Shown: in pieces, positions 24,430 to 36,769 of the stretch
How positions within the stretch are numbered: position 1 is the first letter of the stretch
How the letters are laid out: the number at the start of each line of letters is the position of its first letter
Source: Rhododendron vialii
Taxonomy: Eukaryota; Streptophyta; Magnoliopsida; Ericales; Ericaceae
Assembly (NCBI RefSeq): GCF_030253575.1
Contig: NC_080568.1
Span: forward strand, 29,818,001 to 29,882,000
Length of the DNA stretch: 64,000 bases
Direction of reading: 5' to 3'
Notes under the pieces: generated by a model
The model's input: the letters and a program-made list of their open reading frames with translations, nothing else
The model's database searches: none
What the model was told of the DNA's origin: nothing
Translations under genes and position numbers: made by a program

Positions 24430-24911
24430 ACTGCCGAGCCACAAAATCCCAACCTGCATAATGTAGTAGTGGTTTTTTTTTATTTTATACTATATACATC
24501 AACGGATGTAGTGGAATATTGGTAGGTTAGTGAAAGGATGCAGTGGAGTATTGGTAGGTCAGTGAGTTTTAGACGCTATCTGTGACTCTAAATTCTAAAC
24601 ACCGCCGGGATCGAATCCTGCAAACTGGGCCAAAGCCCATTCGCGTAGTAGTGGTTATTTGCAGGGTTATCAATTGTGAAATAGTAATAGTAGCCTTGTT
24701 TCCTAAAAGTGTTAAAAGTACTACAAGGAATTTTGAGATATTAAGAGAAGAAACAAGGCTTGTTCAAATAGTTTTAGACTATTTTTTACCTGTCTCAATG
24801 ATGTTCTGGTTTTTAGAATCGTTTGTTCAAAAAATGTATCTAAAATTTCTTACGTAGAGAACATCAATCATAGACTCATACTGATCCGACATTGTTTTCA
24901 TAATATTTGAG

Positions 24912-25208
24912 GGGAAAGACTACAATACACACTCCTTATTTGGGTGTGTATCATATGCACCTTCCAAAATGTTATGAATTGTAGAGAAAATGTTACGAAT
25001 CGTATTGCTAAAAAGTTACGAAGCGTGTAAAGGTTACGAGATACACTAAAATGTTATGAATCAAAATGAAAATGTTACGAATCGTACTGTTGAAAGGTTA
25101 TGAATTCTAGAACAAAAGTTACGAAACACACTAAAATGTTATGAATGAACCTTAAAATAGGTGCATATGGTACACCCTTTTTAAGAGGTGTGTATTGTAG
25201 ACTTTCCC
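24912..25208. mobile_element. MITE with internal repeated motif
   Basis: The ends are inverted: GGGAAAGACTACAATACACA on the left, and the inverse ending TGTGTATTGTAGACTTTCCC on the right, with one mismatch in 20. Flanks share only about 6 bases (atattt). The interior has about nine diverged copies of a motif close to AATGTTACGAATCGTA, spaced about 20-30 bp. No protein is encoded. Confidence 0.75.
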
Positions 25209-25425
25209 ATATTTTTTAGAGTACTTTTATCTTGAAACAAATTAGGATTGCAACCTTGAATTGAAACCCATTGATTTATAGATAAATATCAAACGGTATC
25301 TGATTCACGTAATGTGCGAAATAGTTATTGATCAATTAGATCATTGAGGTAGGCTCGAAAAAGGTCCAAATTAAGCTACTCCTATAAGAATAGACTCTTG
25401 AGTCAACCTGCTGAACAGGTGAGGT

Positions 25426-25974
25426 GGGGTTCGGATCACATCCAGTTTTTTGTTGTCCATTGTGGTCCAGTTAGCGGTTGAGATTTACTGTGAGAAATCC
25501 AAGGGTCCCCATCTTGCCACGTCTAAGTTCCATTATGGCTCTCAAATAGCACCAGCAAGTTGCTAACGGAAAAAGTCCCATTTAACGTGAAATTTTTTTT
25601 TTTTTTGGAAAACCAGATGTTTGAGGGGCTCTCAAATGTCACATATGCTTTTTGTGAGACCCATTTCGGGTCTCACAAAGATATTCAAATTTTAAGTTAT
25701 TCTTAAAATATTTTTTTATTGGCTCTTGTGAAAAATTAGCTCAATCCGATATCCGTAGGGCTTTTTCAACATTCGTATAGGCTTTACAAATTCTGAAATA
25801 CCCTAAGAATTCTGAAACAACTTTTATCGATATTGGATTTAACTAATTTATTTCAAGAACCCATAAAAAATATTTTAAAAATAACTTTGCAGTTTGAATC
25901 ATTTTGAATAAAACATTTTTTATAAGGACCCTGGACCACAATGGACAATAAAGTACTGGATGTGATCTGCCCCC
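25426..25974. mobile_element. Nested foldback element with hairpin
   Basis: The outer ends are inverted: GGATCACATCCAGT and TTGTCCATTGTGGTCCAG on the left, with their inverses on the right. Flanks ggtgaggt and ggtgaggg agree at 7 of 8 bases. Inside, 25680-25760 is an inverted relative of about 25830-25915. A perfect 12-bp stem TTTGTGAGACCC with a 5-base loop lies at 25651-25679. A non-autonomous DNA element is likely; the superfamily is unclear. Confidence 0.6.
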
Positions 25975-26899
25975 GGTGAGGGTTCAGCCTTGGCTACTGT
26001 ACAATGGGGATAGAATTAGATGGAGATATGGAAGAGATGAGATGAGTTGTTCAAGAATAGGGTAATGACCCCAATAATATCATAATGTAGAATGAACTCG
26101 AATTTTGACAAGATCGCAATGCTGGGAATAAAACTTTTAAATAAGTTTTGTTTATAAATGCATATGAGTTTAAATATATTGCACAACTTTAAACACAGTT
26201 TTGTTCGAGAGTTGTGTTTATAGACAATTTGTTTTGATAATATGATTTTGACATTAACCTCCGTTGATCTTTTGAAAATGAGGTGACTTTTTATTAAAGA
26301 AAAAAATGAGAGTGACTTTTTATTGAAGAAATGTAATTTACGTAAAACTTGCGTCTCGAGTTTCTAACATCTTTCCAATCCTCTTAAAAGGAAAAAAATA
26401 TGTATATATTTTCAATCGCATTTTACTTGGGTCGTTGGGACTTGAGAGTTCCGAATAGATGGACTAAGACCAGGTGAGGATAGATTGTGCCAAGAACAGA
26501 GGAATGTTCCAAGCCGTTTTTTTGACTGTTTCATCATTCGTGTTTTTTCGTCTTTACTGATTTTTTGTCAATTTTTTTACTACTTCTATTCAAAAAGTAA
26601 AAGAATTTGTCAAAATGTTTAAAAAATTTATTAAAGACAGGAAAATACACAAATCTATAAAAGAAATTTATCTCAAAAGTAAATCTCAAAATTGCAAACA
26701 AAAACAATGGGAAATTCATGATTCATTTCAAGCACGTGTCTTCAAAACGTGCGTTTGACTCTGCCTTGACTTGAACTAACCTCGCGTGCAAGAATGCGAG
26801 TGTTGGGAGAAATATACATCGTCATCTTTTCCGTATTGTGAGAAACCCAATCGAAGTTTACTTGGGTCTTTGAGAGAGTTCTGGATTGGAGCTACGAAA
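25975..26899. other. Spacer and probable leader of the APE1-like gene
   Basis: AT-rich intergenic sequence without a convincing coding frame. The last 120 bp before the start codon at 26900 are probably leader. An open frame continues upstream of the ATG, but it lacks the family N-terminus. Confidence 0.4.
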
Positions 26900-29800
26900 A
26901 TGAAGAGATTCTTCCAGCCAATCCAAAAGGAAGGATCATCATTTAAGAAACCCACTCTCTCTCCTCCCTCAACGAACAATCATGCTCAAAACCCAGAAGC
27001 CTCAGGTGATGACAACAACAACAAGGAGCCATCGAAGTTCGTGACGTGGAACGCAAACAGCTTCCTTCTCCGCGTCAAGAACAACTGGCCGGAGTTCACC
27101 AAGTTCGTCGAGACCCTTGATCCTGACGTCATTGCTATACAGGTGTTGCTCACCTTTGATTCTTTATCCCTTTTCGATCATGGGTTTCGTTTTATATGGG
27201 AAATCGATGACATTGGTGAATGTGGGTAGTGGAGAAATGGTGATTAGGGTTTGGGTTTGGCTGCATTTGACGAATGTGTGCAGTGCCAAAGTACAGTTTT
27301 TTTTTTTTTTCCATAACTTAGATGTCTGGGCCAGTTTACGTGCATGTCGACTAATTTTGTTTGTGGGCCAATCCCGTCATCCACTTGTGGGGAGCCCAAT
27401 CAAAGCTGGAGGAAAACTCCAACTGTGTCACGACCCGCGCCAGCTGACCTTTTAATATTTGCCTAACCACGTGACTCAAAAGGTTAACTCAAGTTATTCA
27501 GTTGCTCGTCACATTTCATTATAAACCACATCAACTTCCACTTTACAGCCGATGTGGGCCGATGTGGACCGCAACGTCCTAGTTGCACCCCAAGTTCCAT
27601 CACTTCCACCCACCAAGCATTGTGAGACAAGGCCCCTTAAGCACGACAAACACGCCTCATGCTCGACAACCACCTCGGGCTCATTCTATGTGGGACTCGC
27701 CCAAGCACGACTAGCACCTCAAGCTCCTCACTTGTCAAGCACGTCTCCTCACGGGACGCCTCACACTTCCGGTTGGTGCAAGCTTTGATACCACGTCACG
27801 ATCCTTGCCAGCTGACCTGCTAACTATTCGCCTAACCACATGGCTCAAAAGGTTAACCTTAAGTTATACAGTAGCTCGTTGCGTTTCATTATAAACCACA
27901 TCAACTTCCACTTTACAGCTGATGTGGGACTACCTTTAGCCTTGGGGTCTCACAGACTAACCCCAAAAAAGTTGATAGCACCTGAGAGGTTTTAAACCTG
28001 AGATCTTAAGAGGGAGTCCTAAGCCTTGACCACGAGGCCAACCCGTTGGGTTATGGCAAATTACAGTTTTATGATTGAGTCATTCAATTTAATTGGTAGG
28101 CGACAGTGGGAGGGCATTATTTAAGTGCATTTAGGTATTTTTAGGCTGTTAGGTGTTAGGTGTTTGACAGTACGTTTTTGCAAGTTGAAAATTTTGAATC
28201 TTTCAAGTTGGAAAAAAGTTTGTTTATTTAAATATACGTATCGTTAAGAAGGGTTGAGAAGGAGTTCGTTTTGATTTTTTTTTTTTTTAGCTGCAAAATT
28301 TTATGGTGTTTTGCGTTTTTGTAACAAGTGGTTCCTAAATGATCAGACTTAATGCACAAGACAATGTAGACTAGATTTTGGGACTGGTATTTTCTTTATC
28401 CTGTTTGTTCTAGTTTCGTTCATTTAGCAGAACCATGATAGTAGGAAGGGATCTTTTGTGCAAGTATAGAAGTTTATGGGGGGTTTCCCCCCCAAAAATT
28501 AGGCAACGCTTGAGATTTAATCTGAATCACAATGCCCTAATTTTACTAGATTGGAAGAACTCATTCATTAAAGCCCAATTTAACTAGTTTAGAAGGACTT
28601 ATTCATTAAGTTTTGGGTGCATTAATTAGTAACAGATAAGCGTGGAGTAATGTTACTGTCTTCTTAAACTCTGCCGTCTCTATGTGTTCAATGTCATGAT
28701 TGATATCTCTTATTGTCTCAAATTGTTTTGATCGCGTAGTAAAATAACTAAATAGTTTGGTCAGTGGGTGGAAAGAATTTAGCTAAAGGTTTGATGATTA
28801 TAGGAAGTAAGGATGCCAGCAGCTGGTGCCAAGGGGACACCAAAAAACCAAGGAGAGTTGAAGGACGATACAAGCTCTTCACGTGAGGAAAAACAGGTAG
28901 CTTTTTATTTCGACTATCAAGTGTTCTTGTTACGGTAGTATGCATTTTATTCACAAAAATATATAACTAATGGCATTGTGAACCTTGACTTCTGTAGGAA
29001 ATGCCTTAGGTGGGGTAGCTGAATAGATTAATAGGTTGCTTCAATATATATGGGTGGCATAGAGTTCCAAAACCACTGACAATTAAGTAAATTATTTCAA
29101 CTCTCCTAGATATATTTGACCAATTCTTTTTGCATCTGCCTCTGAGTTGTTATGTTTGAGAAATTATTTTTGCTAACTTTGCTGTGAGTGTGTTGTTGAT
29201 AATCTTCATCCTTCCCACCTCAGGTTTAAACATTATCAATAGAACATCATATCCAGTGGAGGGAAAAGGAGTTTGCATTGCATTAACAGTAAACCTTGAA
29301 TATTTACCCCATCGTCGTAACTTCTCAAAAAAATTCATTATGATATTGGGATTTGGTCTTCGAATTATGGAGAAGATTATGGCTGTAGGTAGAGTAGAAG
29401 AAGGATCGCAGAAAGGAGTTGTGTCAGGTTGACGTCCAACTTTGATTAGTTTACTTTGCCACATGGTCATAATTATGCGAAAATCTCGTTGCTGTGGCAC
29501 TCAGTTCAACAGAAAATATTGCCACAGGTGGGTAGAAGAAGGTGGAAGTAATTGTGTACTTGACCTTTCGTGTTTCGCGGTAGATTTGCTGACTGATTTG
29601 GGTCTCTATTAATTCCGTATGGTTTATTGTTTTTTGGTATGATGATTGATGATTGATCAGAGCATTTTCAATGAAGATGCTGTAACATAAAATGAAGCAT
29701 CAATCATTGTAAGTTTGTAACTTTGAAATCCATTTGTCAGGACAAACTTTTATAGGTCTGACAAGTACCTTGATGGCCCTCTATGTAGCATTAACACTTA

Positions 29801-32800
29801 TTGGAATGTCATATAGACATGTCAGTTAGGTTCCTAGCATTGTACGTGTGTTTTCAATTGACTATTAAGAGGTTTTTCAGTAATAGAAACCAACCTTTTC
29901 TCAAGGCTTGACCTTTCTAGTGGCTTTTGTAGTTTTGCTTTCTTCAACTAGAGTCTGTTTCACTAGTCTGGGTAATAATGGTACACTACGGGTCTCCCCA
30001 AAGGATATCAAAAATAGGTAATCAGGAAAACGTTGAGCTGCTCGGTTTCATGTAGCGGTAACTCTGAGTAGTGGAAAAGTTGAAGACTTGAAGTTGTAAA
30101 ATGAATACTTGCCTTTTCTTTTTGCCCATGGGCCTCACTGGTGGGCTTTCTGGAGTGATTCTTAGGCTTGAAATTCAGTATTCTATAAGTGATGGTTATG
30201 CACTTTTTTATTTCTGAGACTTTGCAGATTTTGATGCGTGCCATTTCAAGCCCACCATTTAAAAGTTATGATGTATGGTGGTCTCTTTCAGACTCGAAGT
30301 ATGCAGGGACTGCATTGTTTGTAAAGAAGTGTTTCCCACCAAAAAAGGTCTCTTTCTCTTTGGATCGAACAGGTAGTTTGATGCATGATCTCTAATGTTC
30401 TAGCTTGAAATTCGTTTCTGATATGTTTTTCAATTGATGAAAAACATTTTAATTGCTTCTTCATTTATGATAACCTTGTTATATGTACTGTGTGAGTAAT
30501 TTGTACAATTGATGATTGCTGCATCAGTTTGTGGTATCTTTTGAATTTGACATTGTCATTTTAATTAAAGACACATCTCTGTTAACAATAATTTCAGCTT
30601 CCAAATGATAAATGAAAATCATGCTCTTTGGGATAGAGTAAAAGTATGAAAGTAAAGTTACTACACGTAAAATCTGTAACCAGCACCTACGTTACCTGGA
30701 ATATGGAAAATAGATCCAGTACCCTTTTGAACACTTGACACTTGGACGTGTATGTGTTTGGACACTCATATTTTATATGACACCCATTCATCCCTCATAA
30801 TAGATTACTTGTGAAAATTATTATTCTGTTGCCGAGTCTGTGAACCCTTCAATTTGAGGTTTGACTGGTCCAACCCCTGGATTTGTGCCTGCACTGGAAC
30901 TGCGCTCATGTTTTGTGGAGAATGAGGAGTTTTTAGCAGGAATATATTCCAAAGTATATAGGTTTACAGGTTGACGACTTTCATTTCCCTTCCATGGGGA
31001 AATTAATTTTTTGAGCCTGTCGAGTGAGACATTGCAAATAAATTCTCGAATCATATCAACCTTGTCCAATAGTTTTTTCTCCATCTTCTCATTTAAGCAG
31101 ACAAAGTCCTAACACTGCTTTTCTCATTGTGTAAAAGCCTCAAAAGTGACTGAGATTATGGTAATAAATCTTAGACGTTCCCCTTCTCGTTCTTCGTCAT
31201 CCTTGCATGGTTTTGTTACAGGAAGGCTATGCATAACTACCATGTCATGGCAGAAAGCTTTTCTAGGATGAAGACTAATCCGATCTATTTCACAACTGAA
31301 ATTTTTTTAAGTTGGTTCTTTTGTGATCTTTATGAGATTCTTGTATGATATCCATGCATGGAAGAATTGGTTGATGGAGATTGGCCATCTGATAATAACT
31401 GTCTTGTAGCGGTGGATACACCTAATGATAAGGTTTCCTCCATGCCATGGGCCAATATACATGTTTCCAACATTCTCAGTGCTACACAGGAACTACAGTA
31501 TTTCCTCTCATGTATCTAGTCAAATATGCTTTTGATTGTACCGTTCTATTTCTTTTGGATGAGAAAAAAGTAGTTCAGTGAGATAATCATCATTTCTTTG
31601 TTGTTAGCCTCAAAGCATGAACCAGATGGACGAGTTATTTTGGCTGAGTTTGAATCATTCCGTATACTGAATACATATTCACCAAACAATGGGTGGAAAG
31701 AGGAGGAGAACGCATTTCAAAGGAGAAGAAAATGGGATAAAAGGATTATGGAATTTGTCATAGAAATTTCAGATAAGCCCCTTATTTGGTGCGGTGACCT
31801 TAATGTGAGGTAACCTGTTCCTACCTTTTTTTTACCTAGTTGAGCTCTTCGTTCAAGTGCTAGTTTTTTTAGTTTCCTGCCTTTCGATTTATACTTCTGT
31901 TACCAACTCATAATATCTGAATTGGACCTCATCACCCTTTGTAATCTTTTATCTTCTCTAAATGGTCTTGAATGGGTACCAGGATGTTGAGTTAGTTACT
32001 GAAGGTAGAAATTAGTTGCTCCATTGCCTCTTTATTTGGACAAAGTGGTCTTATGCTTTATAACTTTCTACTGGTGGGCATGTCCCTGATTGTTTTTCTA
32101 ATTTCTCCAGCTTTCTGAAAAGTAAATTCATAACATTTGCACGCTTGGTCTTAAATTACCGAACTGCCCATCTGCTATCAAATTTGGTATTGGACATGCT
32201 GATTGATCTCTGCACTCCCACCGGTTAAATTTATTGTGAATGTGAACCATATTTCTGGTTGATAATCTCTACCAGAAAGTAAGATAAAGTTGTTGACTAC
32301 CTTGCTTATTCAGAAAATGATTTGCCTCAACATGGAGAACCCTGTGATCGGAATTAAATCGTATTTCATTGGGAAGTGAATCTAGTTCAATAACATGGAC
32401 ATGGTTGCTGAATTGTTGACTGTCACCACTTGGTCCATGTTTGACTTATTATTGTATTTTATATTGTCCCATCTCCTGCAGCCATGAAGAGATTGATGTG
32501 AGTCATCCAGAGTTCTTCAGCAGTGCAAAGCTTAATGGTTACATCCCACCAAATAAAGAGGTGATATTATCTCTCCACTAACTAATAGCTTGCACATAGC
32601 TGTGGATGCTAAATGATAGTAAGTAGTCTGAGATGCTAGATTAGTAGAACTCATAAGTCTGGAAAATTAGTAAAGATTAATTGAGATGCTTACTGAAGTC
32701 ATTATATGACTACTTGATAGGTAAAGATTAATTGAGATGCTTACTGAAGTCATTATATGACTACTTGATAGATGACATAGCATTTAAAGACTAAGGCCAT

Positions 32801-34630
32801 CATCATTTGGGGATGTTTCATCCACTACGAACAAAGATGATATTAGACTAGTTATATTATTCCATGATATTGTTTGGAAATTTAAATATTTTCTCTGTGT
32901 CTGGCACTTCTGGCTGTGGCCTAGAGGATGATTTGCAACTAGGTTTGTGTAAGGAACATACTCGGACAATTTATTGACCATGCAGATCTTCAAGCATACT
33001 TGAAGATAACTCGGTTTTCATTGTCTTTTGACTGAGTTATCGATCATGCAGGACTGTGGCCAACCTGGATTTACCTTGTCTGAGCGGAAGCGTTTTGGTG
33101 CCATATTGAAAGAGTATGTAAAGTTGTTCCCACATTGATTAACTATTACCTCCCAAAATAGACCTGAAAGTGGATTTGAGGGCCAATCAGTGGACCCTGA
33201 CCTGTGGGGTTAAATCACTATTCACTACTGTATACGTAGAATTTGTAGAAAATATGGGATTGTGTGATTAAGAAGAATACTACAGTAACAGTTTGTTTCA
33301 TAAATGTTACTCTCAACATCGAACCTGGAGTCCAAGATGAACCTACTCTCACTAATGTTTGCAACTCTCTATGGCCACAAATGTGAAATTGAGGTTTTAT
33401 TTGTGTTTTCTATCTATGACCCTGCTTGCGTAAATGTATTTTTTTGTATGAAACAAGCCTGACTTCGAGCCCTGTGGATTACACTTCAGGGGCATGCTAG
33501 CAGATGCATATAGATTCCTACAAAAAGAGAAAGATATGGAACGCGGCTTCTCATGGTCAGGAAATCCTGTGGGAAAGTAAGTAATTAGTAATGCCTACTA
33601 TTACTGAGCGAAATGGTTATCACTATTATTTAAATGTCACATACCTTAAGAACTAATCCCCATAATAACTGTCAATTGTTATCATGCATTCGTCATCTCT
33701 GAATGTAATTTTGACACGTCACAAAAGCACACGTATGATAGATACATAATTAATGTTGCCTGCCCCTGTCACTTGAACTAGAGGCTTTCTTGCAGGTATC
33801 GAGGGAAAAGGATGAGAATAGATTATTTTATAGTTTCCGAGAAACTCAAAGATAAGATAGTTGCATGTGAGATGCATGGGCAGGGGATTGAGTTACAAGG
33901 TACAATTCCTTGCTTTTGAACAAAAGCTACCAATTTTGTTTAATGCTAAAATATCAACTTGTTCCCATGTAATGAAAAATTACATCAGGAGTGCATAGCA
34001 ACATATGTCCATGGCAGCATGCAGATAATGACTGATAGGAGTCATTAAGTCGGTGTGCTTAAATTTTATTGCTTATTATCAAATAATCCTTATTTCAACT
34101 ATGTTCGTTTTCAAGATTTGTGGCCTCTCAAAATTGATTTTCTTTGGCAGTCACAAATGGATGCATTTGACGTCCATTGGAAGTAAATCCAATCTATCAA
34201 TTCGGTTCCAAATAAAGTGGGAAGAAATTTGATTTTTTTCCTTTTCATAGTTTTCTCCAACTCATTTAGTTTTTTTTTTTTTTTTGGGGTCAAGAAGACC
34301 AATTACATATTCGGTAAAACTTTGTTTTCTGTTCTCTGGTGTTTCGTGGCTCCACATTTCTGTGTATGTAGCTTAGAGAAAAAAAAGCTTAGAGATTATT
34401 AATTAACTTTCATGTAGCATAGTTTTTGAAAATGGTGTTCAAGGGAACAGCAGAACCCACGCCTAGACTTCGCTAATACAAGTCACGTTTTCGTCTTTTT
34501 TCTTCTTACTGCTTCCGCTGCATAAGCTTTTGAAGGCCATCTTAATCTGTTTGCAGGTTTTTATGGGAGTGACCATTGCCCTGTGTCCCTCGAGCTTTCA
34601 CAAGCAAGCCCTGATTCCGAGCAAAGTTAA
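26900..34630 (+). CDS. APE1L: APE1-like AP endonuclease (DNase I-fold/EEP)
   Basis: Nine exons join to 362 aa: 26900-27142, 28804-28896, 30228-30372, 31608-31809, 32482-32560, 33052-33113, 33490-33576, 33796-33899 and 34557-34630. Length matches the Arabidopsis APE1L protein (about 364 aa). The start ATG opens MKRFFQPIQKEG; this short PIP-box-like stretch is seen in related proteins. The exonuclease-endonuclease-phosphatase core shows TWNANSF, then the metal-binding Glu of IAIQEVRMP split by intron 1. Further on come the catalytic GDLN, DYFIVSEKL and the final GSDHCPV with Asp-His. The family cuts DNA at abasic sites in base excision repair in the nucleus. Introns 1 to 3 are long and contain repeats. 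A decayed copy of exons 6 and 7 lies downstream at 36770-37520. Confidence 0.93.
27430..27935. repeat. Direct repeat pair within intron 1 of APE1L
   Basis: Two related units of about 125 bp lie at about 27428-27553 and 27796-27921. Both contain GTCACGA, CCAGCTGACCT, GCCTAACCAC, CTCAAAAGGTTAAC and TTTCATTATAAACCACATCA. The 240 bp between them is rich in AAGCACGAC and CTCACAA-like words. The arrangement may be a small non-coding retroelement with terminal repeats, but no primer site was identified. Confidence 0.5.
27950..28065 (-). mobile_element. tRNA-like SINE head, minus strand
   Basis: Read on the minus strand, the segment gives GGTTGGCCTCGTGGTCAAGG, which matches an RNA polymerase III box A. 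After about 30 bases comes AGGTTTAAAACCTC, a box B-like motif. It continues with TATCAACTTTTTTGGGGTTA. This order fits a tRNA-derived plant SINE. The 3' end runs into the adjacent repeat, so the exact limits are unknown. Confidence 0.55.
32670..32771 (+). repeat. 51-bp tandem duplication in intron 5 of APE1L
   Basis: The 51-bp unit beginning GTAAAGATTAATTGAGATGC and ending ACTACTTGATAG occurs twice in direct succession at 32670-32720 and 32721-32771 without visible differences. It lies inside an intron and indicates a recent local duplication. Confidence 0.9.
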
Positions 34631-35828
34631 GTTGACTAATATTGTAGTCGTTGACATTACCTTATGCTCGAATGAAGGCAATTAGGTTAGTTTCTAGTAT
34701 ATCCAGCTGATTTTGCTATTATGTCTTAACTAGAGACAAGTGCGCCGGTGATTGTGATTTAGTAGGAGCAGAACTATGTTGTTATGTTTCTCACTCCCAT
34801 TTCCATCCCAAACTTCCTGTCATTTTATGAGATGCTGAACCTCATAAACTCGTTTTGTATATTTGGCCCTTGACAATGTAATCCTTTTGCTGCCTTCCGA
34901 AAAGATTGTAACGTGCTTATTGGTCATTGAATTGTTGTAGACTCGGTCTGCTACAGATCACCATTGCTGAATCAAATCTGGCATTGGAGTTCATGTAAAT
35001 GTGAATTCCATGCGGCTGAAAGAATCCTTTGCCATTTTATGTTCTATACGATTTTGTGGAAGCACCTTATTCATCAGGCCAACCCTTAGGTCTCAACTTT
35101 GTGGCGGTTGAAAGAAGATGAATCAAATCGATTAAAATCTTGTCATGGTATTTCGGGATGTGCTCTGCTTAGCTCCAGTCTGGGTAGGGAGTTGTAGAGA
35201 GTTCAGTCCGAGCACCAACACGGGTGTCTTGTCAATACTTGTTGCAAATCTGTACCTTCGACATAAGTTCTGACATGACAATCAGATGCTCGGACTCTTC
35301 TCTAGAATCCAGACTTAAAACAAAAACTAGTGCTAAAAGTTGGTCAAATTGAGATTTACTTGTAAATACTTGTAAATGCCGAAACAGCTTCATGTGGCCA
35401 AACAGATTGTTTTTTTGGTTCACAAAATAGGGGCGCCCTTTCTCGTGGATAGTGACACCATTCAATGAGCCAATTACAAGATGCTTGCCCAGCAACAGTA
35501 ATGTCTGTGAACTTATTGGACATCGAGTGCACTTATTGTGGCACTATCCAAAAGGGTCCGGAAGCGTTGTATCAGTACCCTGTAATAAGCATCTTACGAG
35601 CGTCCCGGGCCAATGAGGGAGAAAGTTGACGGGTCCTTGTCCTCCATTTCATCGGGTGAGGGACACGCTTTCTTTGTTGATATGTTACAAGTTTAACAAG
35701 GGATGGAGCTAGAGAGAGGTTTGTAGGCCCTGAACGACATATGCTAAGGTAATCAGCATATGGGCCGGTCGATAGAACAAACCCTCATAGTGACCATTCA
35801 ATGAGCCAATTACAAGATGCGAACCGTA
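34631..35828. other. 3' flank of APE1L, no gene seen
   Basis: Non-coding sequence after the APE1L stop. The words CCATTCAATGAGCCAATTAC near 35457 and ATTAAAATCTTGTCATGGTA near 35131 reappear further on (about 35796 and 35940), so part of it belongs to the patchwork described for 35829-37520. Confidence 0.5.
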
Positions 35829-35945
35829 TTTGTGGTTGATAATCTCTACTAGAAAGTAAGATAAAGTTGTTGACTACCTTGCTTATTCAGAAAAATGATT
35901 TGCCTCAACATGGAGAATCCTATGATTGGAATTAAATCGATTAAA
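35829..35945 (+). pseudogene. Copied fragment of APE1L intron 4
   Basis: The run from GGTTGATAATCTCTACTAG to GAATTAAATCG matches 32257-32360 in intron 4 of APE1L with few changes. It contains AAGTAAGATAAAGTTGTTGA and TTTGCCTCAACATGGAGAA. It is joined to unrelated sequence on both sides, so it is a separate copied piece. Confidence 0.75.
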
Positions 35946-36769
35946 ATCTTGTCATGGTACACAAGTTTAGTACCAAGCCATGGTGCACAAGTTTTTATAG
36001 CATAGCAAGACAATGGCGGGTGAGAGTATTAGGTACTACAATTAGGATATTACATGTCAAATGTTTGCAAGTCTCATCACCGCCATCCAAACAGAATCAA
36101 AGAACTTTATACCTCCCTCATGATGGTTCCATAGACCAAAACTAAACATCAAAACAATTTCAAATTCTCTTCATTCATCTGCCTCCCATTCTTCCACTCC
36201 TTAGTTTGCTGCTTCTGATTTCCTCTCTACTCCGGGGACTTCTTCCTGCCTAGAAACGAAAGGGTAAGACATTCTCTCACAATACATCACTTTTAATTCA
36301 AAAAATAAGTACTTTTAGTTGGTATACCTCTCTTATAGTCATAGAGGTGGCCCCAAATCTCCGATTTGTCACTTGTTGGCTGCAGCTGCAGCTTGAGAAT
36401 TCTCCCTTCGACCTCATGCCTGTCGAGATGAGCAATTGCCCAGTCAGCCATAATATCATCCGGAAACTTTTCAATTAAAAAAACTAACAGAGTTCAAAAA
36501 TTAGAAAATTATTTGCTAGAGAGAGAGAGAGAATTTGTTTTCAAAGGCGGAACCAGGAATTGATTCTGCCATGGGCTAACCCAAAACCAGTGTTTTCGAT
36601 AATTTTTTTTACTTTTCCGATTCCTCTCGTCGAGACGAATTAATAAGTCACAAAAGCTTGATGCAAAACAAACAAATGCAAAAAAAATTTAAATAAGAAC
36701 AAAAAAATAAATCACTCAACTTTTTAATCCAAACCCACGAAGAATACTACTTTTAACAGTTTGTTCTCT

